The position numbers were made by a program, and so were the translations under genes. Of a stretch of DNA of 41,247 nucleotides, positions 7,835 through 14,891 are shown in pieces. A model generated the notes under the pieces. It was not told the origin of the DNA. It did no database searches and worked only from the letters and a program-made list of their open reading frames with translations. Origin of the DNA: Erysipelothrix aquatica (lineage in GTDB: Bacteria; Bacillota_I; Bacilli_A; Erysipelotrichales; Erysipelotrichaceae); contig NZ_WTSY02000019.1 of assembly GCF_009828775.2 (NCBI RefSeq), positions 1-41,247 on the forward strand, read 5' to 3'. Every line of letters begins with the position of its first letter. Position 1 is the stretch's first letter.

Positions 7835-8430
7835 TATTTCTTCTCCTTTGTGATGTGTGGTAATGTGGCCCGAAGCATGAGTTCATATATATCGGCTTTA
7901 TTTGTTGTGGTCTCATGGCCGCTTCTAAGTGTAGAAAGTAGTGTGTTCAATGTGTCAAATGTAAAAGTATCTGAGATTATAGAGGTAAGTCCACAGGTTT
8001 CAAGCGCATCTTCAAAACTTGAGTAGTTGCTTTCAAAGAGACGATTCACTTGAAGCGGGTCAAGTTTCTTCAAGAACAGTTTAAAGTCGTGATCGTTAAA
8101 CGTATACAGAAAAGGCTTTGAGTCATATTCATGATAGAGCATCATATTGAGAGCAATGAATCCTTCAAGCGTTGGTTGGCGGTGGGTGATGTCATGCGCA
8201 CGTTCAGATAAATCGTTTTGAATACTCAAGAATGACTCATAAAAAAGTTCTTCCTTATTCTCAAAGAGTAAATAGAATGATCCTGTAGCAATATTGGCTG
8301 ATGAGGTAAGGGCAGCGATACTTGTCTTTGTGTAACCTTTGTCAATCCAAGATTGGATACACGCCTCTACTAAGCTTGAGCGTAGTGCTTGTTTCTCTCC
8401 GTCGGTGAATCCTTTAGGTCCAGTTTTCAT
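7834..8430 (-). CDS. TetR/AcrR-family transcriptional regulator
   Basis: This 198-residue protein has an N-terminal helix-turn-helix (residues about 15-60: ACIQSWIDKGYTKTSIAALTSSANIATGSFYLLFENKEELF) and an all-helical C-terminal ligand domain. An open frame extends upstream to 8469, but GGAGG at the right distance before the ATG at 8430 gives the better start, MKTGPKGFTDGEKQ. It is the first gene of a two-gene minus-strand operon with a small membrane protein. The promoter carries a perfect palindrome right at the transcription start, so it very likely represses itself. The ligand is unknown. Confidence 0.9.
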   Translation of the reverse strand: MKTGPKGFTDGEKQALRSSLVEACIQSWIDKGYTKTSIAALTSSANIATGSFYLLFENKEELFYESFLSIQNDLSERAHDITHRQPTLEGFIALNMMLYHEYDSKPFLYTFNDHDFKLFLKKLDPLQVNRLFESNYSSFEDALETCGLTSIISDTFTFDTLNTLLSTLRSGHETTTNKADIYELMLRATLPHITKEKK

Positions 8431-8443
8431 TGTTCCTCCAATC

Positions 8444-8469
8444 ATGAATATAATTAATTCAATATTCAT
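8444..8469. promoter_or_regulatory. Palindromic TetR operator
   Basis: ATGAATAT (8444-8451), ten bases, ATATTCAT (8462-8469) is a perfect 8-bp inverted repeat. It begins at about +1 of the minus-strand promoter at 8476-8504 and precedes the TetR ribosome site, an ideal place for autorepression. Confidence 0.7.
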
Positions 8470-8475
8470 AATTAA

Positions 8476-8504
8476 AGTATACGATGTAATGGAACATAAT
8501 TCAA
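8476..8504 (-). promoter_or_regulatory. Sigma-A promoter of TetR operon
   Basis: On the minus strand TTGAAT (8504-8499), 17 bases, TATACT (8481-8476). Spacing is optimal and transcription should begin near 8469, inside the palindrome. Confidence 0.75.
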
Positions 8505-8507
8505 GTA

Positions 8508-8536
8508 TAAAAAAACCACCATGATGTGGTGGTTGT
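8508..8536 (-). terminator. Terminator of LicC-like gene
   Basis: AACCACCA (8514-8521) and TGGTGGTT (8527-8534) form a perfect 8-bp stem around TGATG. On the minus strand it is followed by a run of Ts. It ends the nucleotidyltransferase gene that stops at 8542. Confidence 0.8.
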
Positions 8537-8541
8537 GTTGA

Positions 8542-9555
8542 TTATTGGTGAGTGATTGCAGGTGTTGCGCTGTATTCATATAGGTAAGCGACACCATTGG
8601 CAGTAAATGTGAATGCGAGAGGATACGAAGAGTCTTTAACGACCTCGATGTCTTGAATATCACGAAGCGTAACATTAAGCGTGTTTATAATGTCATTAAG
8701 GATTGGACTATCTGTTGCTTCGAGGTATCGTGAGTCAAACTGTTGGAGCTCGTGTAAGGCATCAAACTCCTGAATGACACCATCTTCATAGTGCTTCACA
8801 CGAAGATCGAAAGCATCGATATGTTGGATGTAGAGTTTTTCCCACAGGTTTTCACGAGTTTCGAGCTTTTCATACTCTTTAACGAGCAGCTCGGCAAACG
8901 CTGTTGAGAAAGCACGGTCATAATAGACATGGCCTAACATACACCAAGTTCCTTCACCGATGACGACATCAAGAATTTTTCCATCTGCATCAGCGTTGAC
9001 ATAGTACTCGCCCGCTTCAGAAACGTCATGTTGAACGACAGGATATGTTGCATGAAGTTCATATGCGTGAAAGACGTTTTCTGTAAAATAGTTATCGGAT
9101 GAACAAATATAGGTGTTTTTCAATTTGTCCAAGACAAGCATGAGTGTGGATGTGTTGTTGTAGCGATTGAAATCATGATTAATGATAATCTTGACATTAA
9201 ACATTTCAGCGAGGTACTCAAACAATTCATGTTTATAACCGAGAACTAGCGTAATATCTGTAATGCCAACTGCCTGAAGTTGCTTGATTTGACGTTCGAT
9301 TAAAATTTCATCCTTAACATTTAGAAGTCCTTTTGGTTTTTCAAAAGAAAGTGGTGCGAATCGTGATGCCATACCTGCAGCCATAATAACGGCGTTATCA
9401 ACTTTATAAGGTTCGAGTGCATTTAAACCAGCATCTGTAATGTTTCGATCAGCATCGATAAATCCCAATTCAAATAAGTGTTGTGATTGTGAATCGGAAG
9501 TATGAAGTTTGTTTTCATAAGCATTTCGTAAGTATGTAAATTCTGTAGCGTTCAT
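8542..9555 (-). CDS. LicC-like sugar/choline nucleotidyltransferase with N-terminal helix-turn-helix
   Basis: Residues about 51-270 are a nucleotidyltransferase of the LicC/CTP:phosphocholine cytidylyltransferase group. They carry the nucleotide loop AAGMASRFAPLSFEKPKGLL (59-78), GYKHELF, NNTSTLMLVL and the metal-site SSDNYF. The first 50 residues resemble a small winged-helix domain seen at the N-terminus of some Firmicutes choline-phosphate enzymes, and the C-terminal 60 residues are unassigned. LicC makes CDP-choline to decorate teichoic acid or capsule. Phosphocholine-modified capsule has been reported for Erysipelothrix, which fits, but a different sugar-1-phosphate substrate cannot be excluded. 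CAAGGAG before the ATG supports the start. It has its own terminator; the other lic genes are not in the window. Confidence 0.75.
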   Translation of the reverse strand: MNATEFTYLRNAYENKLHTSDSQSQHLFELGFIDADRNITDAGLNALEPYKVDNAVIMAAGMASRFAPLSFEKPKGLLNVKDEILIERQIKQLQAVGITDITLVLGYKHELFEYLAEMFNVKIIINHDFNRYNNTSTLMLVLDKLKNTYICSSDNYFTENVFHAYELHATYPVVQHDVSEAGEYYVNADADGKILDVVIGEGTWCMLGHVYYDRAFSTAFAELLVKEYEKLETRENLWEKLYIQHIDAFDLRVKHYEDGVIQEFDALHELQQFDSRYLEATDSPILNDIINTLNVTLRDIQDIEVVKDSSYPLAFTFTANGVAYLYEYSATPAITHQ

Positions 9556-9670
9556 AGTAACTCCTTGAGGCAGTGCCCTTGTATTCTATGGATATCTTAC
9601 ACCAATCAATTATGAACTTCAATCACGCATCAAGGGTCTAGTTTGATATACTGTAAGAAAGGAGCTTATC

Positions 9671-10105
9671 ATGAAAATTGAACGTATAGAAACTTTGGGC
9701 GAACCACAAATTGCGATGCTTGTTCGGATTTGGGAACGGTCAGTCTTTGAAACTCATGACTTTCTCAAGGTCGGAGATTATCGAAAATTTAAAACGATGA
9801 TTCCGACATATTTTGAACACACAGATAGTGTGATTGGGGCGTATGAGGACTCGCAGTGTGTAGGTTTTGCGGCACAGAAGGGTGATAACTTGGATATGTT
9901 GTTTGTTGATCCTGATCACTTTGGTAAAGGTATTGGTAAAAAGTTACTCTCGGCCATGGAAACGATGGGCGTAAAAACACTGGATGTGAACGAAGATAAC
10001 CCCAATGCACGCTTATTTTATGAAGCGATGGGCTATCGTGTTGTACGTCGTAGTGCGGTAGATGATAACGGTAATCCGTACCCTATTCTTCATATGGAAA
10101 AATAA
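9671..10105 (+). CDS. GNAT-family N-acetyltransferase (YjaB-like)
   Basis: A compact 144-residue single-domain acetyltransferase. It shows the acetyl-CoA loop DHFGKGIGKKLL (residues about 90-101) preceded by the beta strand DMLFVDP, and the C-terminal DVNEDNPNARLFYEAMGYRV typical of the fold. Family members transfer acetyl groups to small amines or protein N-termini; no substrate can be named. AAAGGAGC lies 6 bases before the ATG, and an extended -10 (TGATATACT, 9644-9652) lies just upstream. It is monocistronic, ending at the terminator at 10100-10128. Confidence 0.88.
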   Translation: MKIERIETLGEPQIAMLVRIWERSVFETHDFLKVGDYRKFKTMIPTYFEHTDSVIGAYEDSQCVGFAAQKGDNLDMLFVDPDHFGKGIGKKLLSAMETMGVKTLDVNEDNPNARLFYEAMGYRVVRRSAVDDNGNPYPILHMEK

Positions 10106-10128
10106 GCAGATTATGCTTATTTTTTTTT
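10100..10128 (+). terminator. Terminator of GNAT gene
   Basis: AAATAAGC and GCTTATTT form a stem around AGATTAT, followed by a run of eight Ts. Confidence 0.85.
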
Positions 10129-10218
10129 GTGGTGGAAGATTTTTATGTGATTTAATATTTGTCAAGATTTTGTGATATGATTATCATACAAATTAATAGT
10201 AAGTATTGGGGTAAGAAT

Positions 10219-11481
10219 ATGGGTAAAATACTGAATTCAAAAGGACGCCTTGAATTTTCATTCAAGGCCTTTAAAAAATGGGTTACGAACTATAAGCTTT
10301 TTAATATGCTCCTGGTTATTGCGTTGGTGTTAGTCGGATATACATTCTGGGATGAACGTCCCAATTCGATGCGAACACCGTTTTACAAAAATACACGCGA
10401 CTACAATAATGTCACGGGAAGTTACGATTTTAATGCGTTTTACGAATTATTGTCACAAGAAAAAGGTGCATCCGTCAAAGATGTACACTTTAAGCTCGAA
10501 ACACCGTATTGTTACGATACCAACGATGTTTCACTGTGCATTAAGGGATACGAACTATTTCAAACAGAAAAACATGTTCCGTTAACATCAGTCTATAAAT
10601 ATAATAAAGCCAGTCACTTTGTAATCGTACGTTTAGAGATTGCAAATAGGCGCGATAATCCAATATCAATAGACAATTTTTATCAACATTATGGTGATGT
10701 TTCAGATTTCACCAGACCGTTAAGAAATGAAGAATTCGAGATTCCTAACAATATAGGAAACTTTGGCCGGGACGACAAATTAAAAGTCGACCAGCATCAA
10801 ACCTATGAAGGCTATTTGCTGTATCCACTCACAGCAGAAGCATACCGCCAACTCTATTTTGAGGGAAGTTACTGGATCAGTATGCCAGATGTTGTGGATA
10901 CATCCAAATTAGATGCGCGAAACCTGATGGGACTATCTGAAGTCATTGAATTACCGATGGTCGAACCTGTCATGGCATCCCATCTCGAAACAGTTACGAA
11001 CTTACCAACAGAACAAACGAAGCGGACATCGAGTTTTTCAAAAGTATCCACTCATTATGAACCCAATGTAACAATCACCAATAGCCAAGAGACTTTGGCT
11101 GTTGAAGTACAGGTAATTGAAGAGGGATATACTGAATACCGTCCATATTATATTTCGAAACGTAAAAACAGATCGTATTTACATGGGAAGACAAACTATC
11201 AGACTGTGAAGGTTCGCCTCACGAATTTAGGAATGCCTTCGATTGATACACAAGTTCTCACCGCATCATTGGACTTGGCATCGAGCAATTTCAAATCAAC
11301 GGGTTATTTGGTTTCAACGCGAATGCAAGTTGAAGCGAATGGTACCGCAGATTTAATCTTTGAGTTTTCTAGGGATGAACGCGGGACCAATGCCCTCATT
11401 CCGAATGAAACATACCGTTTTATTTTATCAAATGACAGAAAGGACATTCTGCTTGAAGGTGAACTCAAGCTAGAACAATAG
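10219..11481 (+). CDS. Membrane-anchored protein with two extracellular DUF4352-like domains
   Basis: This is the first gene of the SPFH/zinc-ribbon operon. The open frame reaches back to 10159, but the ATG at 10219 with GGGGT at 10208-10212 gives a cleaner 420-residue product that starts cytoplasmic (MGKILNSKGRLEF). It has one membrane segment (about residues 29-45, LFNMLLVIALVLVGYTF) and a large outside part. The outside part holds two segments with immunoglobulin-like strand patterns (SHFVIVRLEIANRRDNPISI and YQTVKVRLTNLGMPSID). These resemble DUF4352/telomeric-repeat-type beta sandwiches of Firmicutes lipoproteins. No enzyme motif is visible. It may sense or bind something at the membrane surface on behalf of the three downstream proteins; this is inference. 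Confidence 0.75.
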   Translation: MGKILNSKGRLEFSFKAFKKWVTNYKLFNMLLVIALVLVGYTFWDERPNSMRTPFYKNTRDYNNVTGSYDFNAFYELLSQEKGASVKDVHFKLETPYCYDTNDVSLCIKGYELFQTEKHVPLTSVYKYNKASHFVIVRLEIANRRDNPISIDNFYQHYGDVSDFTRPLRNEEFEIPNNIGNFGRDDKLKVDQHQTYEGYLLYPLTAEAYRQLYFEGSYWISMPDVVDTSKLDARNLMGLSEVIELPMVEPVMASHLETVTNLPTEQTKRTSSFSKVSTHYEPNVTITNSQETLAVEVQVIEEGYTEYRPYYISKRKNRSYLHGKTNYQTVKVRLTNLGMPSIDTQVLTASLDLASSNFKSTGYLVSTRMQVEANGTADLIFEFSRDERGTNALIPNETYRFILSNDRKDILLEGELKLEQ

Positions 11482-11493
11482 GGGGAAAATAAT

Positions 11494-12627
11494 ATGGCAA
11501 TGATCGATATCGTAAAATACGAGGGTGATAATCAAGAATTCGCATGGAAGTTTCCAAATGATGCACTTTCAACAAAATCACAACTCATCGTGAATGAGTC
11601 ACAAGTGGCGGTACTTTTTCGAGGTGGAAAGGCCTATGACATTTATGAACCAGGACGGCATACGCTTAATACTGAAAATATTCCGTTGTTGAATGCAATC
11701 ATCAATTTACCATTTGGTAAAGAATCACCATTCAAAGCTGAAATATGGTATGTCAACATGGCACATGTATTGGATGTCAAATGGGGAACACAGACGCCTG
11801 TGAATATCCAAGATCCGAAATATGGAATTTACGTGCCAGTAAGTGCTTATGGGCAGTTTGGGATGACAATAAACGATCCGAAGACATTTTTGAAAAAGAT
11901 GGTTGGAACAGTACCAAGTTTTGGTCGAGAACATATCACCAAGTATTTCAGAGGGATGTATACCAGTCATGTTAAGGATGAAATTTCGACCTACTTAATT
12001 GAAAAAAGAATTCCAGTTTTAGATTTAGGTGCATACCTGACAGAACTGTCTGCCTTTATGAAACAACAAATGATGTCAGAATTTGATGCGTATGGCATCG
12101 AATTATTGAATTTTTACGTAGAAGACATTAGTACTGATGATGACGATGAAGGCGTTGTTCGATTGAAACAGGCTTTATCAAAACGTGCTGAAATGGATAT
12201 CATTGGTTATGAATATAAAGAAGAAAGAACCTTTGATGCTTTAGTTGGCGCTGCACAAAATGAAGGCAGCACCGGCGGTTTCATGGGAGCCGGTATTGGC
12301 TTGGGCGTAGGAAGTGCGGTTGGACAAAATCTGGGTGCCGCAATGAATGAAGTTACGCAAAGTGTTTTGAAAACTGAGACCCGAACATGCAGTAACTGTA
12401 ACCACCCTGTGAACGAAGGAGATAAGTTTTGCGGTAATTGTGCTCAAATTCTACAAGCTCCAGAACATCGTTGTACATGCGGCGCTGTCGTAGGTGAACA
12501 CCAAAAATTCTGTCACGAATGTGGACAAAGTTTGCACAATAAATGTACGGCATGTGATGCACCCCTCAAGCAAGATGCAAAATTCTGCCCTGATTGTGGA
12601 AAGGCGGTCGTAGATGATGAAGCGTAA
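11494..12627 (+). CDS. SPFH/YdjI-like protein with three C-terminal zinc ribbons
   Basis: Residues 1-240 form an SPFH (stomatin/prohibitin/flotillin) domain of the B. subtilis YdjI/virion-core-like type (FAWKFPNDALSTKSQLIVNESQVAVLFRGG region). These domains assemble into rings at membranes. A glycine-rich linker (about 250-285: GGFMGAGIGLGVGSAVG) leads to three zinc ribbons: Cys299/302/313/316, Cys327/329/340/343 (CxC spacing) and Cys351/354/365/368. YdjI works with PspA-type envelope stress proteins in B. subtilis; no PspA gene is in this window. It starts 12 bases after the membrane protein and overlaps the next gene by 14 bases. Single or double ribbons are usual; three in a row is noteworthy. 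Confidence 0.88.
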   Translation: MAMIDIVKYEGDNQEFAWKFPNDALSTKSQLIVNESQVAVLFRGGKAYDIYEPGRHTLNTENIPLLNAIINLPFGKESPFKAEIWYVNMAHVLDVKWGTQTPVNIQDPKYGIYVPVSAYGQFGMTINDPKTFLKKMVGTVPSFGREHITKYFRGMYTSHVKDEISTYLIEKRIPVLDLGAYLTELSAFMKQQMMSEFDAYGIELLNFYVEDISTDDDDEGVVRLKQALSKRAEMDIIGYEYKEERTFDALVGAAQNEGSTGGFMGAGIGLGVGSAVGQNLGAAMNEVTQSVLKTETRTCSNCNHPVNEGDKFCGNCAQILQAPEHRCTCGAVVGEHQKFCHECGQSLHNKCTACDAPLKQDAKFCPDCGKAVVDDEA

Positions 12628-12970
12628 AGCAGATGTAGCATTGATTGCGGGTATCATATGTATCGCGTTCACGGTCCTCGTGGGTGTGCTCACTGATTTA
12701 CTTGGATCCAGCTTCGTTGTTTGGGTGCTGGTTGCCGAATTCCTAGCGACAGGTTTGACCTACCAATCCCTACAAAAAAATACACTTACCAAAATAGCGG
12801 TAATGCCAGTGATGCTTGTATATGTACTATTAGCAATTGTCTTTGCGACAATTATATACGCCATTCCAAATGTTAGTGAAGCTATTTTACATATTGGCGA
12901 AGCAGCACTACTTGGTGGTGTCATTATCCCTTATTTAGTCATTAGCACAACCGGGAATAATGAGGTATAG
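12614..12970 (+). CDS. Small four-helix membrane protein of SPFH operon
   Basis: I do not recognise this 118-residue protein. It has about four hydrophobic segments with very short loops (ALIAGIICIAFTVLVGVL, FVVWVLVAEFLATGL, IAVMPVMLVYVLLAIVFATIIYAI, AALLGGVIIPYLVI) and no polar catalytic motif. Its start overlaps the end of the SPFH gene (ATG at 12614 or 12617). The next gene begins two bases after its stop, so it belongs to a tightly coupled operon. SPFH proteins often pair with small membrane partners (as in NfeD/stomatin pairs), and this could be the analogous partner, although it lacks an NfeD-type beta domain. Confidence 0.75.
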   Translation: MMKRKADVALIAGIICIAFTVLVGVLTDLLGSSFVVWVLVAEFLATGLTYQSLQKNTLTKIAVMPVMLVYVLLAIVFATIIYAIPNVSEAILHIGEAALLGGVIIPYLVISTTGNNEV

Positions 12971-12972
12971 CT

Positions 12973-13530
12973 ATGGCGAAACTCATTGATCGAAAAAAAC
13001 ATTTACGACGGAGTGAATCTGGTAAGGTACTTAAAAAACAGGCCCTGAGAAACTTGGGAATTGGCGTCTATGCGTTTGGTATGTTTACATGGTATCAACA
13101 AGTATTTGGTGATTATTACTATAGTTATGAGATCGGAAGATATTTTGCATTTGTCTTTATTGCCGTGGGCCTTCTCATGATATACCGAGCAACACGCTAT
13201 AACTTACAAATCGATATGTATAATCAGTATTATTATTGGATTTATCAAAATGAAATGTTTACACTTCACGAACTTGCGACAGCTAGTGAAAAATCAGAAA
13301 CAACAATTATTCGTGAGATTAACACATTAATTAATGATGGCTTTCTCAAAAATATTCATTTGAACACGAAAGAACGAACGATTGAAGGTGCTTTCGTGAC
13401 ATCGGTTAAAGAACAGATTCAACGGAAAGTAATTCGTTGCAGTGGTTGTGGTGCGCGAAATGAAGTTGTAGAAAACGAAACACGAGAATGTGAATATTGT
13501 GGTCGTAAACTTGTGTATGATCATCAATAA
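12973..13530 (+). CDS. Membrane protein with winged-helix and zinc-ribbon domains
   Basis: This 185-residue protein begins with a basic segment (residues 1-26). Two membrane segments follow (about 27-45 and 55-73). Next comes a cytoplasmic winged-helix-like region (EMFTLHELATASEKSETTIIREINTLINDGFLKNIHL, about 94-132). It ends in a zinc ribbon with CSGCG and CEYCG pairs. It looks like a membrane-tethered regulator or scaffold whose ribbon mirrors those of the SPFH protein two genes upstream. It is the last gene of the operon, before the terminator at 13535-13560. No named family can be assigned with confidence. Confidence 0.78.
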   Translation: MAKLIDRKKHLRRSESGKVLKKQALRNLGIGVYAFGMFTWYQQVFGDYYYSYEIGRYFAFVFIAVGLLMIYRATRYNLQIDMYNQYYYWIYQNEMFTLHELATASEKSETTIIREINTLINDGFLKNIHLNTKERTIEGAFVTSVKEQIQRKVIRCSGCGARNEVVENETRECEYCGRKLVYDHQ

Positions 13531-13534
13531 AAAT

Positions 13535-13560
13535 AACCCACTCAATACCTTGAGTGGGTT
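13535..13560 (+). terminator. Terminator of SPFH operon
   Basis: AACCCACTCAA and TTGAGTGGGTT form a perfect 11-bp stem around TACC, followed by GTATTTTTG. Confidence 0.88.
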
Positions 13561-13575
13561 GTATTTTTGCTAGAA

Positions 13576-13606
13576 TATAAAAAAACACGCGGAATATCGC
13601 GTGTTT
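13576..13606 (-). terminator. Terminator of tRNA-His copy 1
   Basis: AAACACGCG (13583-13591) and CGCGTGTTT (13598-13606) form a 9-bp stem. Read on the minus strand it is followed by TTTTTTT. It lies just downstream of the minus-strand tRNA-His. Confidence 0.82.
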
Positions 13607-13613
13607 GAATATC

Positions 13614-13718
13614 ATCATGGGGCGACCGACGGGACTTGAACCCGCGAGTGCCGGAGCCACAACCCGGTGCGTTAACCAACTTCGCCACGATCGCCATGTG
13701 CTTTGACATTATAGCCCA
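13614..13718. repeat. 105-bp direct repeat containing tRNA-His, copy 1
   Basis: Identical to 16490-16594 except for two bases. It includes the whole tRNA-His gene and its -10 element. The distance between copies is 2876 bp. Confidence 0.9.
13618..13695 (-). tRNA. tRNA-His (GTG), copy 1
   Basis: Minus-strand cloverleaf with anticodon loop TTGTGGC, anticodon GTG (His). The acceptor stem has the extra G-1 pair expected for tRNA-His (GGCGATCG with CGGTCGCC), followed by an encoded CCA. The T-arm reads TTCAAGT. It is almost identical to the copy at 16494-16571, differing by one acceptor-stem base. Confidence 0.95.
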
Positions 13719-13736
13719 AATAAGTTGCAGTGTAAA
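13708..13736 (-). promoter_or_regulatory. Promoter of tRNA-His copy 1
   Basis: On the minus strand TTTACA (13736-13731), 17 bases, TATAAT (13713-13708), giving a start just upstream of the tRNA. Confidence 0.8.
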
Positions 13737-13882
13737 CAAAAAATACTAAAAAAATGAATGATTGTCCGTGATTTGAAAATTGATCGCGGAACGATGCTCT
13801 TGAGTGATGACCCAAGCAGAAAAAAAAGAACCATTAAGCATCCTAATATTTGATACAATAAACGATAGAATGGGGAATAATT

Positions 13883-14767
13883 ATGACTAATTTTGATTTA
13901 ATCCAACTTATTAATGAAGGCGTACCATCAGTCCATATTGAATGCGACCATGACACCTTTCTCGAAATTCAAAAAAAACTGCCACAATCAAATTTGATTA
14001 CAGTAGCATTTGATGATGGCATGTATGAATTTATGAAAGTCGGAAAACTTTTGAATTTTTATAAAGATATTAATAACGCTTCTGTCGATGTTTACGATGT
14101 TATGACATGTTTTGATTTGCATCGCTATACCCAACAAAAAGTATCGAAACTTGAAGCAGGGGTTAAACGCCGGCTTATGATTGCGCAGGCTTTATTCATG
14201 AATCCCAAACTCATTCTTATTGAAGACCCTCTCGCAAACCTCGATAAAGAATCAGCCAAAATAATCGTAGGTGCACTTGAAACAATCAGTGAAACAACAC
14301 GGGTCATAACCACATCCCCATCATTTCGCAATGTCTGTTTGATGCCTGGTAATTTATATTACAGTCGTAACGATACAATTATGCCAATTTATGAGTCGGT
14401 CCAAAATATCATGCCAACCATCCAAACTAACAATACGCTTGTCGTGAAGAGTAAAGGCAATGAATATGTTATTGATATTCAAGATATTTTTTATGCGGAG
14501 AGCATCGATGCAGTGACGCATCTCTATGTAAAAAACTCGCTGATTCCGACCCAGTTCACTTTGGAAGAGCTGGAGACACAACTGCAAGCATATCAATTTT
14601 TTAGATGCCATCGCTCGTATTTGGTTAGTATTCCAAAAGTTACGGAAATCCAACAATGGACCCGTAACAGTTATGTATTAGTCTTATCAGGCCAAAGTGA
14701 TGTGGAAATTCCACTCAGCAAGCGCCGCTATAGTGAGTTCAAAGCCGTGCTCCACTCAGGGCAATAA
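13883..14767 (+). CDS. Degenerate ABC ATPase-LytTR fusion regulator
   Basis: This 294-residue protein joins two parts. Residues about 1-175 resemble an ABC ATPase. They keep a signature-like KLEAGVKRRLMIAQALF, a Walker B-like KLILIEDPLANLDKES and a DLHRY region, but have no Walker A P-loop where one should lie near the N-terminus, so it probably cannot bind ATP normally. Residues about 195-292 are a LytTR DNA-binding domain (DIQDIFYAESIDAVTHLYV, FFRCHRSYLVSIPKVTEI, LVLSGQSDVEIPLSKRRYSEFK). Such fusions regulate neighbouring ABC-2 transporters in Firmicutes, and here an ATPase/permease pair follows 124 bases downstream. An extended -10 (TGATACAAT, 13851-13859) precedes it. The ATPase-like part may sense the transporter state; this is inference. 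Confidence 0.85.
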   Translation: MTNFDLIQLINEGVPSVHIECDHDTFLEIQKKLPQSNLITVAFDDGMYEFMKVGKLLNFYKDINNASVDVYDVMTCFDLHRYTQQKVSKLEAGVKRRLMIAQALFMNPKLILIEDPLANLDKESAKIIVGALETISETTRVITTSPSFRNVCLMPGNLYYSRNDTIMPIYESVQNIMPTIQTNNTLVVKSKGNEYVIDIQDIFYAESIDAVTHLYVKNSLIPTQFTLEELETQLQAYQFFRCHRSYLVSIPKVTEIQQWTRNSYVLVLSGQSDVEIPLSKRRYSEFKAVLHSGQ

Positions 14768-14831
14768 TGCGCCACTGAGCCGATCTTCTGCAGTATTCAC
14801 TGCGTTTCTTGCGCCATTCGATGAAATAACC

Positions 14832-14859
14832 TTAAAAAAGAAAATGGAACCTCTATACT
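14832..14859 (+). promoter_or_regulatory. Promoter candidate of the LytTR-linked ABC transporter
   Basis: TTAAAA (14832-14837), 16 bases, TATACT (14854-14859), upstream of the ATPase gene at 14892. GCGCCAct and GCGCCAtt lie upstream about 43 bp apart (14769 and 14812). They are possible LytTR sites, but the spacing is not the usual one of about two helical turns, so the link to the regulator is weak. Confidence 0.4.
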
Positions 14860-14891
14860 GGATTTAGGCAAACAAGCCAGGAGGTTTATGT

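Noticed and set aside
13740-13850. Possible attL/attR of an integrated element at tRNA-His
   Set aside because: No integrase or phage gene lies between the tRNA copies and both copies are complete, so a tandem-duplication or recombination origin is more likely than classical integration.
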